In this document: piece by piece, positions 38,764 through 46,940 of the stretch | How positions within the stretch are numbered: the stretch's first letter is position 1 | Layout: the number at the start of each line of letters is the position of its first letter | NCBI RefSeq assembly: GCF_004369205.1 | Contig: NZ_QFGA01000001.1 | Span: 1,054,001-1,118,000 of the forward strand | Origin: Pelotomaculum schinkii | GTDB taxonomy: Bacteria > Bacillota > Desulfotomaculia > Desulfotomaculales > Pelotomaculaceae | Reading direction: 5' to 3' | DNA length: 64,000 nucleotides | Made by a program: the position numbers and the translations under genes | The notes under the pieces: generated by a model | What the model saw: the letters and a program-made list of their open reading frames with translations, nothing else | Database searches by the model: none | What the model was told of the DNA's origin: nothing

Positions 38764-39102
38764 CTAGATCGCCTCATCACCGGTTTCACCGGTTCTAATA
38801 CGAATGGCGTTGTCAACCTTGTAGGTAAATATTTTACCGTCCCCGATTTCTCCCGTCCTTGCAGTATCAGTAATTATTCGAATTACCTCACTGACATTCT
38901 TATCCGGTATAACCATCTCCAACTTGATTTTGGGGAGCAGGTTGATACTGTACTCGGCGCCGCGGTAAACCTCGGTTCGTCCCTTCTGCAGACCGCAACC
39001 GATTACCTGGGTTACCGTCATGCCATGTATACCATATTCATTAAGAGCATCTTTAACGTTTTCCAGTTTGCCCGGTCGAAGTATGCATTCAATCTTGGTC
39101 AA
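38764..39102 (-). CDS. glnK: PII nitrogen regulatory protein GlnK (copy 1)
   Basis: 112 aa, the canonical PII length, from TTG 39102, which has GAGGAG 8 nt upstream; an ATG three codons earlier touches the ribosome binding site. T-loop YRGAEYSINLLPK with the Tyr51 position, B-loop and the GEIGDGKIFTYKVDNAIRIRTGE C-loop are present. It senses ATP/ADP and 2-oxoglutarate and plugs the AmtB channel when ammonium is high. It directly follows amtB copy 1. Confidence 0.93.
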   Translation of the reverse strand: MTKIECILRPGKLENVKDALNEYGIHGMTVTQVIGCGLQKGRTEVYRGAEYSINLLPKIKLEMVIPDKNVSEVIRIITDTARTGEIGDGKIFTYKVDNAIRIRTGETGDEAI

Positions 39103-39189
39103 ACGGATCATCTCCTCGCAAATATTTATCCTTTCCTTATATAGATATAGCCCGTTTATGCTTTAAGCTTGAGACACATTATCATCCTT

Positions 39190-40599
39190 TTACAAGGCCG
39201 GCTTAACCGCACCGGCAGTTGCTTTGGCTGCCGGGACTGCAGCAAATGCGGCTAAAGTAGAACCCGAGACCAGGTCGGTATAGGCATCCTCACCGTGCTG
39301 GGTGAAATCGAGGCCGGTATCCTGTTCTTCGTCGGTAGCGCGCAGCTTGCTGAAGAGATTGATGACCTTAAGAATGACGTAAGTGCCGACGATAGCCACG
39401 CCCCAGGTTACTGCTACAGCAATGAGCTGGTTGACCAACTGTTCGGGATTCCCGAAGAAAAGTCCGTCGCCGCCGGCCGGGTTAACCGCCGTGCTGGCAA
39501 AGAGGCCGGTGGCAATGGCCCCCCAGGTGCCGCCGATACCGTGGATACCAAAGGCGTCCAGCGCATCATCATAACGAAGCTTCGCTTTTACCACACTGAC
39601 CATGAGGTAGCATACCACACCGGAAATCAGACCAATCAATATGGCAGGCATTGGCCCTACAAAGCCGGCGGCGGGAGTGATGGCCACCAGTCCGGCTACC
39701 GCGCCGGAAGCAGCGCCCAGTGTGGTCGGTTTGCCATGGTGCAGCCATTCTGCCACTACCCAGGAGAACGCCGCTGCCGCGGTGGCCAGGTGAGTTACAA
39801 CAAAGGCACTGACGGCAAGTCCGTTGGCGCCTAATGCGCTGCCGGCGTTGAAACCGAACCAGCCGAACCAAAGGAGCGCCGCTCCTAGTACCACAAAGGG
39901 CAGGTTGTGCGGGATCATCGGTTCACTGCCCAGGCCCTTGCGCTTGCCCAGGACCAGGCAGGCTACCAGACCCGACACACCCGAGAGGATATGCACAACG
40001 GTGCCTCCGGCAAAGTCGAGAGCGCCCAGGTTGCGCAGCCATCCGTCAACACCCCAGACCCAGTGGGCGACAGGGTCATAGACAAAGGTAGCCCAGAGCA
40101 GCAGGAACGCTATAAATGCAGGGAAACGCATCCTTTCTGCGAAGGCGCCGGAAATCAGCGCCGGGGTTATTATCGCAAACATCATTTGAAAGATCATGAA
40201 GGCTTGATGAGGTATCGTAGCCCCGTAGTCGGGATTGGGATCAATGCCGACATTGCTCAGGCCGAACCAGTCCAGACTGCCGATAATGTGGTTTATATCA
40301 GGCCCAAAGGACAGGCTGTAGCCCCATAACGGCCACTGCAGACTAATGATAACCATCGCGAAAAAACTGTACATAATAGTGCTGAGAACGTTCTTTTTCC
40401 GGGACAGGCCGCCGTAGAACAGGGCCAGGCCGGGCAGTGTCATGAGCATAACCAGCGCTGCAGAGATCAGGACCCATGATGTGTCACCTGTATCTATAGT
40501 TGCTGCTGCCTGGGCTGCATCATCCGCCCAAGCCAAGGCCGGAATGGTCATCATAAAAGTTGAAAACAAGGCAAACGTCCGCAAAAAACGACTTTTCAT
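39190..40599 (-). CDS. amtB: Ammonium transporter AmtB (copy 1)
   Basis: 469 aa. N-terminal signal peptide (FALFSTFMMTIPALAWA) followed by 11 predicted membrane spans. Family motifs include DTSWVLISAALVMLMTLPGLALFYGGL, DFAGGTVVHILSGVSGLVA and DALDAFGIHGIGGTWGAIATGLFA. Trimeric channel for ammonium uptake, paired with the downstream glnK 87 bp away. A long leader with two terminator-like hairpins precedes it. Confidence 0.95.
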   Translation of the reverse strand: MKSRFLRTFALFSTFMMTIPALAWADDAAQAAATIDTGDTSWVLISAALVMLMTLPGLALFYGGLSRKKNVLSTIMYSFFAMVIISLQWPLWGYSLSFGPDINHIIGSLDWFGLSNVGIDPNPDYGATIPHQAFMIFQMMFAIITPALISGAFAERMRFPAFIAFLLLWATFVYDPVAHWVWGVDGWLRNLGALDFAGGTVVHILSGVSGLVACLVLGKRKGLGSEPMIPHNLPFVVLGAALLWFGWFGFNAGSALGANGLAVSAFVVTHLATAAAAFSWVVAEWLHHGKPTTLGAASGAVAGLVAITPAAGFVGPMPAILIGLISGVVCYLMVSVVKAKLRYDDALDAFGIHGIGGTWGAIATGLFASTAVNPAGGDGLFFGNPEQLVNQLIAVAVTWGVAIVGTYVILKVINLFSKLRATDEEQDTGLDFTQHGEDAYTDLVSGSTLAAFAAVPAAKATAGAVKPAL

Positions 40600-41088
40600 T
40601 TTAACTACCTCCTTAATCTGAGATAAGTTAGACTTAAGATGAGTTAAACCGCCCCGGGATCCTTGCTAAATACCTCTCATTTAAAGCTGGCGCCTGGCTT
40701 TGCCAAAGAGGATTTTTATCTTGAGGCCCCGTATAACAGAAAAACGCCCTCGCGACAGTCTTATTCCTGTCTTGAGAGCGTCACTGCTCAAAAATATACA
40801 TCTTCGTCTAAAAACAAAAGCGCTTTTCAAGAATTTCCTTCTTAAAAAGCGTCATCGCCAATGTAGATACAACTTTGTATCAGTGTTTTTAATTATAGAA
40901 ATATTATATAAGGCAATCCAATCACTGTCAACGTCTTTTTATGAGAACTTCTGATTTATTTTAAATATCAACTTGCAACCTGGCTATATCCATACCTTGT
41001 CCCTAAATCCACAGCGTCTCATACTGTTTCGCGGCCAACCTGGCGCCGGCGTTTCCTTAAGGGCTGAAGATACCATGGTGGAGAGTTG
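40600..41088 (-). promoter_or_regulatory. amtB copy 1 leader with two tandem terminator-like hairpins
   Basis: Minus strand, 5' to 3': a 5-bp hairpin with hexaloop AAAGTT (40866-40881); a 12-bp stem (40839-40850 with 40822-40833) followed by GCTTTTGTTTTT; and a second stem made of 8 bp plus 5 bp (40744-40751/40774-40781 and 40754-40758/40667 plus 100 to 40771) followed by TTTTT. The rest (to 40600) is an untranslated stretch ending in AAGGAGG before amtB. Such tandem terminators ahead of a transporter gene suggest attenuation control. No gene is seen between 40882 and 41088. Confidence 0.6.
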
Positions 41089-43062
41089 CTAATTGCTGTC
41101 ATTTATTTCACCACATACGTTTTCAACACGCTTGATGTTTACCTTTGTTTCAAAATAAGGTGTTCCATTTCCCACTTTACTTACCAGATCGCGTGTTAAC
41201 ACGTTAATCCCCCTGCCGGCCTTAATCCACCCCCCCCTGGGGCATACGACAATATCCCTTCTTTGCGCATCGTCCAGCTTTAGCCTGGCCTTCATTTCCC
41301 CGGCCATACTTACAATGCGAACTGTATCTCCATCACACAAACCCAGTTTCAATCCCTCTTGTGAATTCATGCGAACCACAAGCAATTCACTCTGTTCAGA
41401 CAGCGTCAACTCCGAACCAATCCAATCGCGTGCCATAACCGACATTAAATAGAATGGAAATTCTGCGTCATGGCTCGTGGTTGGTGGCTCAAACTCCGCT
41501 AAAAAAGAAAACTTGCCCGAAGGAGTCGGGAAAATCCGGCCGGCGTAAGGAACCATAGGAGCGTCCGGAACCCTTACCGGCCCCTTAGAAAGCTCCCCCA
41601 AAGCCACTCCCTTGGCAAGCAAAGGAGCCGTCAGCATAGACAACCACTCCTCCGGACTGTGGTTGAATTCAGCTCCGAAGGAGAACCTTGCAGCCAACGC
41701 ATGAAACATTTCGAAATCAGACTTACTCTCACCTAAAGGTTCAATAGCGCGGTTTACCGGTCCGACATAGTTATGACCGAAACCGGCTGCAATGTCTGTC
41801 TCTTCCAGGAACGTAGTAACGGGTAAAAATATATCCGCATAGTCGGCCGTGTCATCCAGGAAGTGCCCCGCTACTACCACAAACGGGGTTTTCGCGAACG
41901 CTTTCGCCACCTTTGCAGAATTTGGAGCCATGCTTACCGGATTACCCGCGGTAACAAAAATCATCTCTACAGGCGGATCCTGGGCCATTAAGATCTCTTC
42001 CCCGATGAGCGGCATCAAAAACTTTCTGCGAGGCGGATTGAGTTCGTGTCCCATTAAATTCAGGTCATAAGGCCCGTATTCCTCAAAACCCTGACTCACG
42101 CCACCGCCAGCCACGCCAATATTACCGGTAATGGCGCTCAAAGCATCAATACTGCGAATGGTATAATGGGCATGTTCCCAACGGTGCAGCCCCCATCCCA
42201 AAAGAATAGCGGTTGGCTTTTTATTCATAAGGACTTCCGCCAGCAACTCAATTTGCCCGACAGGAACATCGCAATGGACGGCCAGTTGTTCCACTGTAAA
42301 GGAATCCAACACTTTCTTGAAGGCATCAAATCCCTCGCTATGGCGCATCAGGAAGTCAATGTCCTCTGCGCCGCGAGATAAAATGATCTTGGCTGCCGCC
42401 ATCGCCAAATAGGCATCTTTCCCGGGGGCAGGCTGTATATGGTAATCACAAATACTTCTACTTTCCGATGCCACCGGATCAATTAATATGACCGGACTAT
42501 CTTGTTTACGTATTTGTTTAATAACAGGCAGCAAATTTATATTGGTAATAACAGGGTTTCTTCCCCAAAGGATCAATGACTTACTGTTAAGATGATCAAA
42601 TGGATCATGTGAAATGCGGCGCCCGAAATCAAGGTCTTGAGAGGCCTGGCCGGTACCGCCGCAAAGAGTGCCGTGAATAGTGGTAACCCCGCCGAATAAA
42701 TTAAAAAATCTGTTATTTAATAGTTTTAGCGCCGTACGCTCCCCAAAGCCCTGATAGTACAGAATAGCTTCGGAGCCGAAACGCTCCTTAATCTTATCCA
42801 TCCGCCCGGCGATTTCATCCAGCGCGTCTGTCCAGGAAATCCGCGCCCAGGCGCTGCCTTTTCTGCGCAGCGGTGTGAGTACGCGTTCAGGACTGTAAAC
42901 CCGTTTCACAAACCCGGCGCACTTATGGCACACTCTACCCTGATTGACAGGATGTTTCGGGTTTCCTCTTAAGCTTACGACTTTGCCGTGTTCCACCGTA
43001 GCGATCAGGCCACAGGTATTGGTACAGTCCCTCGTGCAAGTAGTAATTACTTCTCGCTTCAT
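41089..43062 (-). CDS. Molybdopterin-dependent oxidoreductase (DMSO reductase family)
   Basis: 657 aa. N-terminal 4Fe-4S site C9-x3-C13-x3-C17-x27-C45 and three molybdopterin domains; the likely Mo/W ligand is Cys134 in HGTLCGGTGQAS. The C-terminal dinucleotide-binding domain ends with RGGWIKAGRGINVLTRDLVS. No Tat signal, so it is cytoplasmic. The family covers formate dehydrogenases, thiosulfate and other reductases; the substrate cannot be assigned. It lies between two amtB-glnK modules and has the same direction. Confidence 0.85.
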   Translation of the reverse strand: MKREVITTCTRDCTNTCGLIATVEHGKVVSLRGNPKHPVNQGRVCHKCAGFVKRVYSPERVLTPLRRKGSAWARISWTDALDEIAGRMDKIKERFGSEAILYYQGFGERTALKLLNNRFFNLFGGVTTIHGTLCGGTGQASQDLDFGRRISHDPFDHLNSKSLILWGRNPVITNINLLPVIKQIRKQDSPVILIDPVASESRSICDYHIQPAPGKDAYLAMAAAKIILSRGAEDIDFLMRHSEGFDAFKKVLDSFTVEQLAVHCDVPVGQIELLAEVLMNKKPTAILLGWGLHRWEHAHYTIRSIDALSAITGNIGVAGGGVSQGFEEYGPYDLNLMGHELNPPRRKFLMPLIGEEILMAQDPPVEMIFVTAGNPVSMAPNSAKVAKAFAKTPFVVVAGHFLDDTADYADIFLPVTTFLEETDIAAGFGHNYVGPVNRAIEPLGESKSDFEMFHALAARFSFGAEFNHSPEEWLSMLTAPLLAKGVALGELSKGPVRVPDAPMVPYAGRIFPTPSGKFSFLAEFEPPTTSHDAEFPFYLMSVMARDWIGSELTLSEQSELLVVRMNSQEGLKLGLCDGDTVRIVSMAGEMKARLKLDDAQRRDIVVCPRGGWIKAGRGINVLTRDLVSKVGNGTPYFETKVNIKRVENVCGEINDSN

Positions 43063-43126
43063 CGTTCATAATCTCCTATCAAGGCAAGACATCCTTACTG
43101 GCAGATCGTCCATATCAATATTCCAA

Positions 43127-43158
43127 AAAGACCGGCGATTTAAAATCATCACCGGCCT
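43127..43158 (-). terminator. Terminator between amtB copy 2 and the molybdopterin enzyme
   Basis: On the minus strand, GGCCGGTGAT-type and ATCGCCGGTC-type arms (about 43145-43158 and 43129-43139) pair around a short A/T loop and are followed by TTTTT. Confidence 0.75.
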
Positions 43159-43298
43159 TCTACATCTTTGACGCTTCACATTCTTTATCTGTAAAACCAC
43201 ATCCCTGGCCGTTACTGCAAAGTGCAAGTCAGTATTTTCCCCGGCGAGAATTCATCCGTCTTTGTTTACCGGTACTGCAGGCCCATTCGTAAGCCAAG

Positions 43299-44612
43299 TC
43301 ACGACAGGCGCAGTGCAGGTTTTCTATCTTCAGCGGCGGCGTGAAGAGGGGCTTCATCCACATCGTAAAGGGGTGAGGTTACCAATCCGGTATAGGCCGG
43401 CATACCGTGTTCAATAACATCCATACCTTCGAACTCTTCCTCCACCGAGACCCTGATCCCAACTGTCTTCTTCAGAGCGCTGAGAATAAGGTAGGTTAAA
43501 GCAAAAGCCAGAACCGATACCGACACAACACCCAGAGCCTGCACCCCCAGGAGTTTAAAGCCGCCGCCGTACAACAAGCCGCCATTCTGGGCGAAAAGCC
43601 CCACGGCCAGGACCCCCCAGGTACCGTTAACACCGTGGACGGCAATGGCGCCGACCGGGTCATCAGCTTTAATCCGGTCAAAAAACGCTACCGCCAGCAC
43701 CACCAGTACCCCTGCCACCGCGCCAATAATTACCGCGCTTAACGGGCTGACAAAGGCGCACCCGGCGGTTATGGCTGCCAGGCCCGCCAGCGCGCCGTTC
43801 ATGGCCATGCTGGGATCAGCCTTGCCGTACCTGAACTTGGTAAAGAGGGTTCCCGCCGTCCCGCCGGCAGCCGCAGCCAGGTTCGTGGTAACGGCAATCC
43901 TGGCGATATTCATGTCGAGACCTGAAAGAGAACTGCCGGGGTTAAAGCCAAACCAGCCGAACCACAGGATGAACGTTCCCAGAAAGGCCAGGTGCAGGTT
44001 ATGGGCGGGCAGCACATTCATCGACCCGTCTTCGTTATACTTGCCCGTCCGCGGACCCAACACCATAACCGCGGCCAGGGCGCTCCACCCCCCCACCGCG
44101 TGGACCACGGCAGAACCGGCGAAGTCCAGCATGCCCAGGTTATAGAGCCAACCGCCGGCGGCCCAAACCCAGTGTCCCGCCAGGGGGTAAATCAACCCGG
44201 CGGCCAGAACGGTGTAGATTATGTAGGGGCTGAATTTCATCCGCTCGGCAACCGCTCCCGAAACGATGGAAGCCATGGCCATGGCGAAAGCCGCCTGGAA
44301 AAGCCAGTAAGCGTAGATGGGCACTCTCAGTTGGATGTGCTCCAGGTTTCCTTCCATAAAAAACCCGCTGGTACCGAAAAGTCCCGCCTTGTCCAGACCG
44401 TACATAATGCCGAAGCCAAAGGCCCAATAGCTCAACATGCCTAAAGTACTGTCGGTAAAAACTTTCATGACAATATTCATGGAGTTTTTTGCTCGAATAA
44501 AACCGGCCTCTAAAAAGGCAAAGCCGCCTTCCATAAAAAATACCAGGGCTGCGCACAAAAGCACCCAGATGGTATCAATACCTGACGCCAGCTCCTTTAT
44601 AGTCGGTTCCAC
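43299..44612 (-). CDS. amtB: Ammonium transporter AmtB (copy 2)
   Basis: 437 aa, 11 membrane spans, no cleaved signal. GTG start with AGGAGGAA upstream. Motifs LLCAALVFFMEGGFAFLEAGF, DFAGSAVVHAVGGWSALAAVMVLGPR, WFGWFGFNPGSS and VGAIAVHGVNGTWGVLAVGLF are diagnostic. It differs clearly from copy 1 (a different Amt subfamily), so the two may differ in affinity or in GlnK partner. It follows its own glnK (copy 2), the reverse of the copy 1 order. Confidence 0.95.
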   Translation of the reverse strand: MEPTIKELASGIDTIWVLLCAALVFFMEGGFAFLEAGFIRAKNSMNIVMKVFTDSTLGMLSYWAFGFGIMYGLDKAGLFGTSGFFMEGNLEHIQLRVPIYAYWLFQAAFAMAMASIVSGAVAERMKFSPYIIYTVLAAGLIYPLAGHWVWAAGGWLYNLGMLDFAGSAVVHAVGGWSALAAVMVLGPRTGKYNEDGSMNVLPAHNLHLAFLGTFILWFGWFGFNPGSSLSGLDMNIARIAVTTNLAAAAGGTAGTLFTKFRYGKADPSMAMNGALAGLAAITAGCAFVSPLSAVIIGAVAGVLVVLAVAFFDRIKADDPVGAIAVHGVNGTWGVLAVGLFAQNGGLLYGGGFKLLGVQALGVVSVSVLAFALTYLILSALKKTVGIRVSVEEEFEGMDVIEHGMPAYTGLVTSPLYDVDEAPLHAAAEDRKPALRLS

Positions 44613-44632
44613 AATAATTCCTCCTGTTAATA

Positions 44633-44711
44633 AAATTAAAAGCGCACTTAGAACCCTGGGTTAAAAAACCCGGTTTTAAGAGCGCCTTTGCCCGACAGGA
44701 ACCATTCCTGT
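44633..44711 (-). promoter_or_regulatory. Attenuator-like hairpins between glnK copy 2 and amtB copy 2
   Basis: A 14-bp stem with one mismatch and wobble pairs (44642-44655 with 44672-44685) encloses an inner 5-bp hairpin (44658-44662 with 44667-44671) and is followed on the minus strand by a T-rich tract. Just upstream is a perfect 6-bp hairpin (44695-44700 with 44706-44711). The pair could stop or tune transcription from glnK into amtB. Confidence 0.65.
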
Positions 44712-44742
44712 TATTATGCTGTTAAGTTAACCATCAGTAGAT

Positions 44743-45081
44743 TTACAGGGCGTCTTCGCCTGATTCCCCGGTTCTGATCCGAACAACCTCTTCCACCGGG
44801 AAAATGAATATCTTGCCGTCACCAATCGCTTCAGTGCGGGCTTTTTGGCTGATGATATCCACTACATCCTTAACCCACTGGTCTTTCAGCACTATCTCAA
44901 GCTTCAACTTGGGCAGCAGATTAATGTTATACTCATGCCCCCGGTAAACCCCCACACGCCCTTTTTGCAGGCCACAGCCCACTACCTGACTCACCGTCAT
45001 GCCATGAATACCGAACCTGCCCAGAGCCTCCTTAACCTCTTCCAGCTTTTCAGGGCGGATTACCGCTTCAATTTTTTTCAC
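44743..45081 (-). CDS. glnK: PII nitrogen regulatory protein GlnK (copy 2)
   Basis: 112 aa from GTG 45081. This start is chosen because it gives the canonical PII length and N terminus (VKKIEAVIRPEKLEEV), with GGGAG upstream; an open extension to 45174 has no family similarity. T-loop YRGHEYNINLLPK keeps the Tyr51 position, and AIGDGKIFIFPVEEVVRIRTGE is the C-terminal signature. First gene of the second glnK-amtB unit. Confidence 0.92.
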   Translation of the reverse strand: MKKIEAVIRPEKLEEVKEALGRFGIHGMTVSQVVGCGLQKGRVGVYRGHEYNINLLPKLKLEIVLKDQWVKDVVDIISQKARTEAIGDGKIFIFPVEEVVRIRTGESGEDAL

Positions 45082-45266
45082 CCTTTGTGTACAACTCCCT
45101 TGTTGTTCGTCAATTTTGCCCAAAATAATACGATATATATCCATCCCGCAAAACCTTGCGAAACCGGCCGCCATCGGCCGCGATACAGCTTCGTATCATT
45201 GCAGTCAGATTAATTATATATTTGATAAAAAAGACCAGCAAGGGGTATTGTTAAGATTTTGTTTAT

Positions 45267-46394
45267 TTAAACATATACCCTCGGAACACGTTGGTTGACC
45301 ATGCACGTCACTTCGTAATTAATGGTGCCGATCCTGGCGGCAATATCATCAGCAGAAATTTTCTCACCGTTCTGCCGCCCGATTAGCACTGCTTCGTCCC
45401 CTATTTTTACACCGGGGATATCGCCGGCGTCCACCATCAGCTGGTCCATACACACCCTGCCCACGACCGGCGCCCGCCGGCCGTTTAACAGGACTTCCCC
45501 CCTTGATGAGAGCAGCCTTGAATAACCATCGGCGTAGCCCAAAGGGAGCGTGGCGATATTTGTGTCACGCTCTGTAGCGTAAGTGCACCCGTAGCTAACC
45601 TTGAAGCCGGCCGGGACGTCTTTTACATAGGCCACCCGGGCCTTTAGGCTCATTACCGGGCTGAGCGCAACCCTGCCGCGGTCGACTTCATCTGACGGAT
45701 ACAGGCCGTAGACTATGATGCCGGCCCTGACCAGGTCAAGGTGGGTTTCCGGCAACTCCATTATCGCCGCGCTGTTGGCCGCGTGCCGCAAGGGAAACTC
45801 CAGCCCGTTTTGGCGCAGCTTTTCAATGATTTCCATGAACTTTTGAAATTGCCGCTGTGTGTATTGTTTGTCCGCAGCATCGGCTGCGGCAAAGTGGGTA
45901 AAAATCCCTTCTATTTCCAGGTTGGGGTTGCGGGCCAGTTCCAGGGTTTCCTGTATCACGCGGGATGGCTCTGTCCAGCCAATCCGCCCCATCCCTGTAT
46001 CAACCTTGAAATGGACCCTCGCTTTGGTCCCTGCCCGGACGGCAGCTTCCGCCAGAGCAAGCCCCATTTCCCGGGTGTAAACAGCTTGCGTCAGCCGGCG
46101 CCGTACCACCTCATCACACTGCTCAGGCGTTATGTATCCCAGCACTAAAACAGGCGCTTCTATGCCCGCCTCGCGCAGAGCCGTACCTTCCGCCACGCGG
46201 GCTACACCCAACCAGTCCGCGCCGTTAGCTAGGGCTACCCGGCTGACCTCCACGGCCCCGTGCCCATAAGCATTGGCTTTGACCACAGCCATGACCCGGG
46301 CTGTGGCAGCGGTAACCCTGCGAATTTCCCGCATGTTCCCGGCAACCGCCTGTAAATCAATTTCTGCCCACACCGGAAACGGCTGCAAATTCAT
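45267..46394 (-). CDS. alr: Alanine racemase
   Basis: 375 aa, fold-type III PLP enzyme that makes D-alanine for peptidoglycan. The PLP lysine is in [10 protein letters not shown] (about residue 39), and the second catalytic Tyr is in [11 protein letters not shown] (about 267). C-terminal beta domain ends [15 protein letters not shown] start with AAGGTGG 7 nt upstream. It lies downstream of the nnr-acpS pair, a common Firmicute arrangement, but a terminator at 46544 separates them. Confidence 0.95.
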   Translation of the reverse strand: MNLQPFPVWAEIDLQAVAGNMREIRRVTAATARVMAVVKANAYGHGAVEVSRVALANGADWLGVARVAEGTALREAGIEAPVLVLGYITPEQCDEVVRRRLTQAVYTREMGLALAEAAVRAGTKARVHFKVDTGMGRIGWTEPSRVIQETLELARNPNLEIEGIFTHFAAADAADKQYTQRQFQKFMEIIEKLRQNGLEFPLRHAANSAAIMELPETHLDLVRAGIIVYGLYPSDEVDRGRVALSPVMSLKARVAYVKDVPAGFKVSYGCTYATERDTNIATLPLGYADGYSRLLSSRGEVLLNGRRAPVVGRVCMDQLMVDAGDIPGVKIGDEAVLIGRQNGEKISADDIAARIGTINYEVTCMVNQRVPRVYV

Positions 46395-46626
46395 CCACCT
46401 TCTCTGCTATGAAAATAAATGTTCAGCATACGGATTAGTTCCCCATAAGCTCATACATAGCTATGATTTCATACTCAGCGGGTCACGTCAACGACATTCT
46501 TTTATCTGTTTTATATTCTCATTAACAATAGCATTTCCTTCATAAAAAAGCAAAACCCTGGCGCCCAGGGTGAGGTTACAAAAGAAACCTTATGATAGAA
46601 CTGTTTAGTTATCTTTAGGCCGGGAA
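46395..46626. other. Intergenic region upstream of alr
   Basis: Contains the terminator at 46544-46572 and, near 46407-46425, a short stretch (CTATGAAAATAA.TGT.CAGC) also found next to repeat copy A at 28530. Nothing else is supported. Confidence 0.4.
46544..46572 (-). terminator. Terminator upstream of alr
   Basis: Perfect 7-bp stem (46555-46561 with 46565-46571), CGC-type triloop, followed on the minus strand by TTTTGCTTTTTT. Confidence 0.85.
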
Positions 46627-46722
46627 CTAGCGGTGCTGCAAATGCCTGTCATCCCAAGCTAAAAAGCGGTAGACTAAATAATATACACCCGCGGTGGCCA
46701 GTGAGAACAAAAAGTAGTTCAC
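46627..46722 (-). CDS. Possible 31-aa membrane peptide
   Basis: GTG start at 46722 with AAGGGAGG 8 nt upstream, ending in TAG at 46627. The peptide is a single hydrophobic, aromatic helix (MNYFLFSLATAGVYYLVYRF) with a charged tail, followed by a terminator about 55 bp on. The good ribosome binding site and single-span composition make it plausible, but the short length means it could be chance. Confidence 0.45.
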   Translation of the reverse strand: MNYFLFSLATAGVYYLVYRFLAWDDRHLQHR

Positions 46723-46940
46723 TCTACAGACCTCCCTTCAATGTACTATTAATTTATATTGTATACAATATTATGTAATACGCAATACTTTATACAGTAT
46801 TCATAATTGCAAGTTTATTTTGAAAGAAAAAAAAATTCCGGTATTGCGCCAGAATTTTTTAAATCCAGGATGGGATCGGTCGATTCTTTTACTTCCGACT
46901 ACCATATTGATTCCCAATCAAACAATGAACGGGTGAACTC

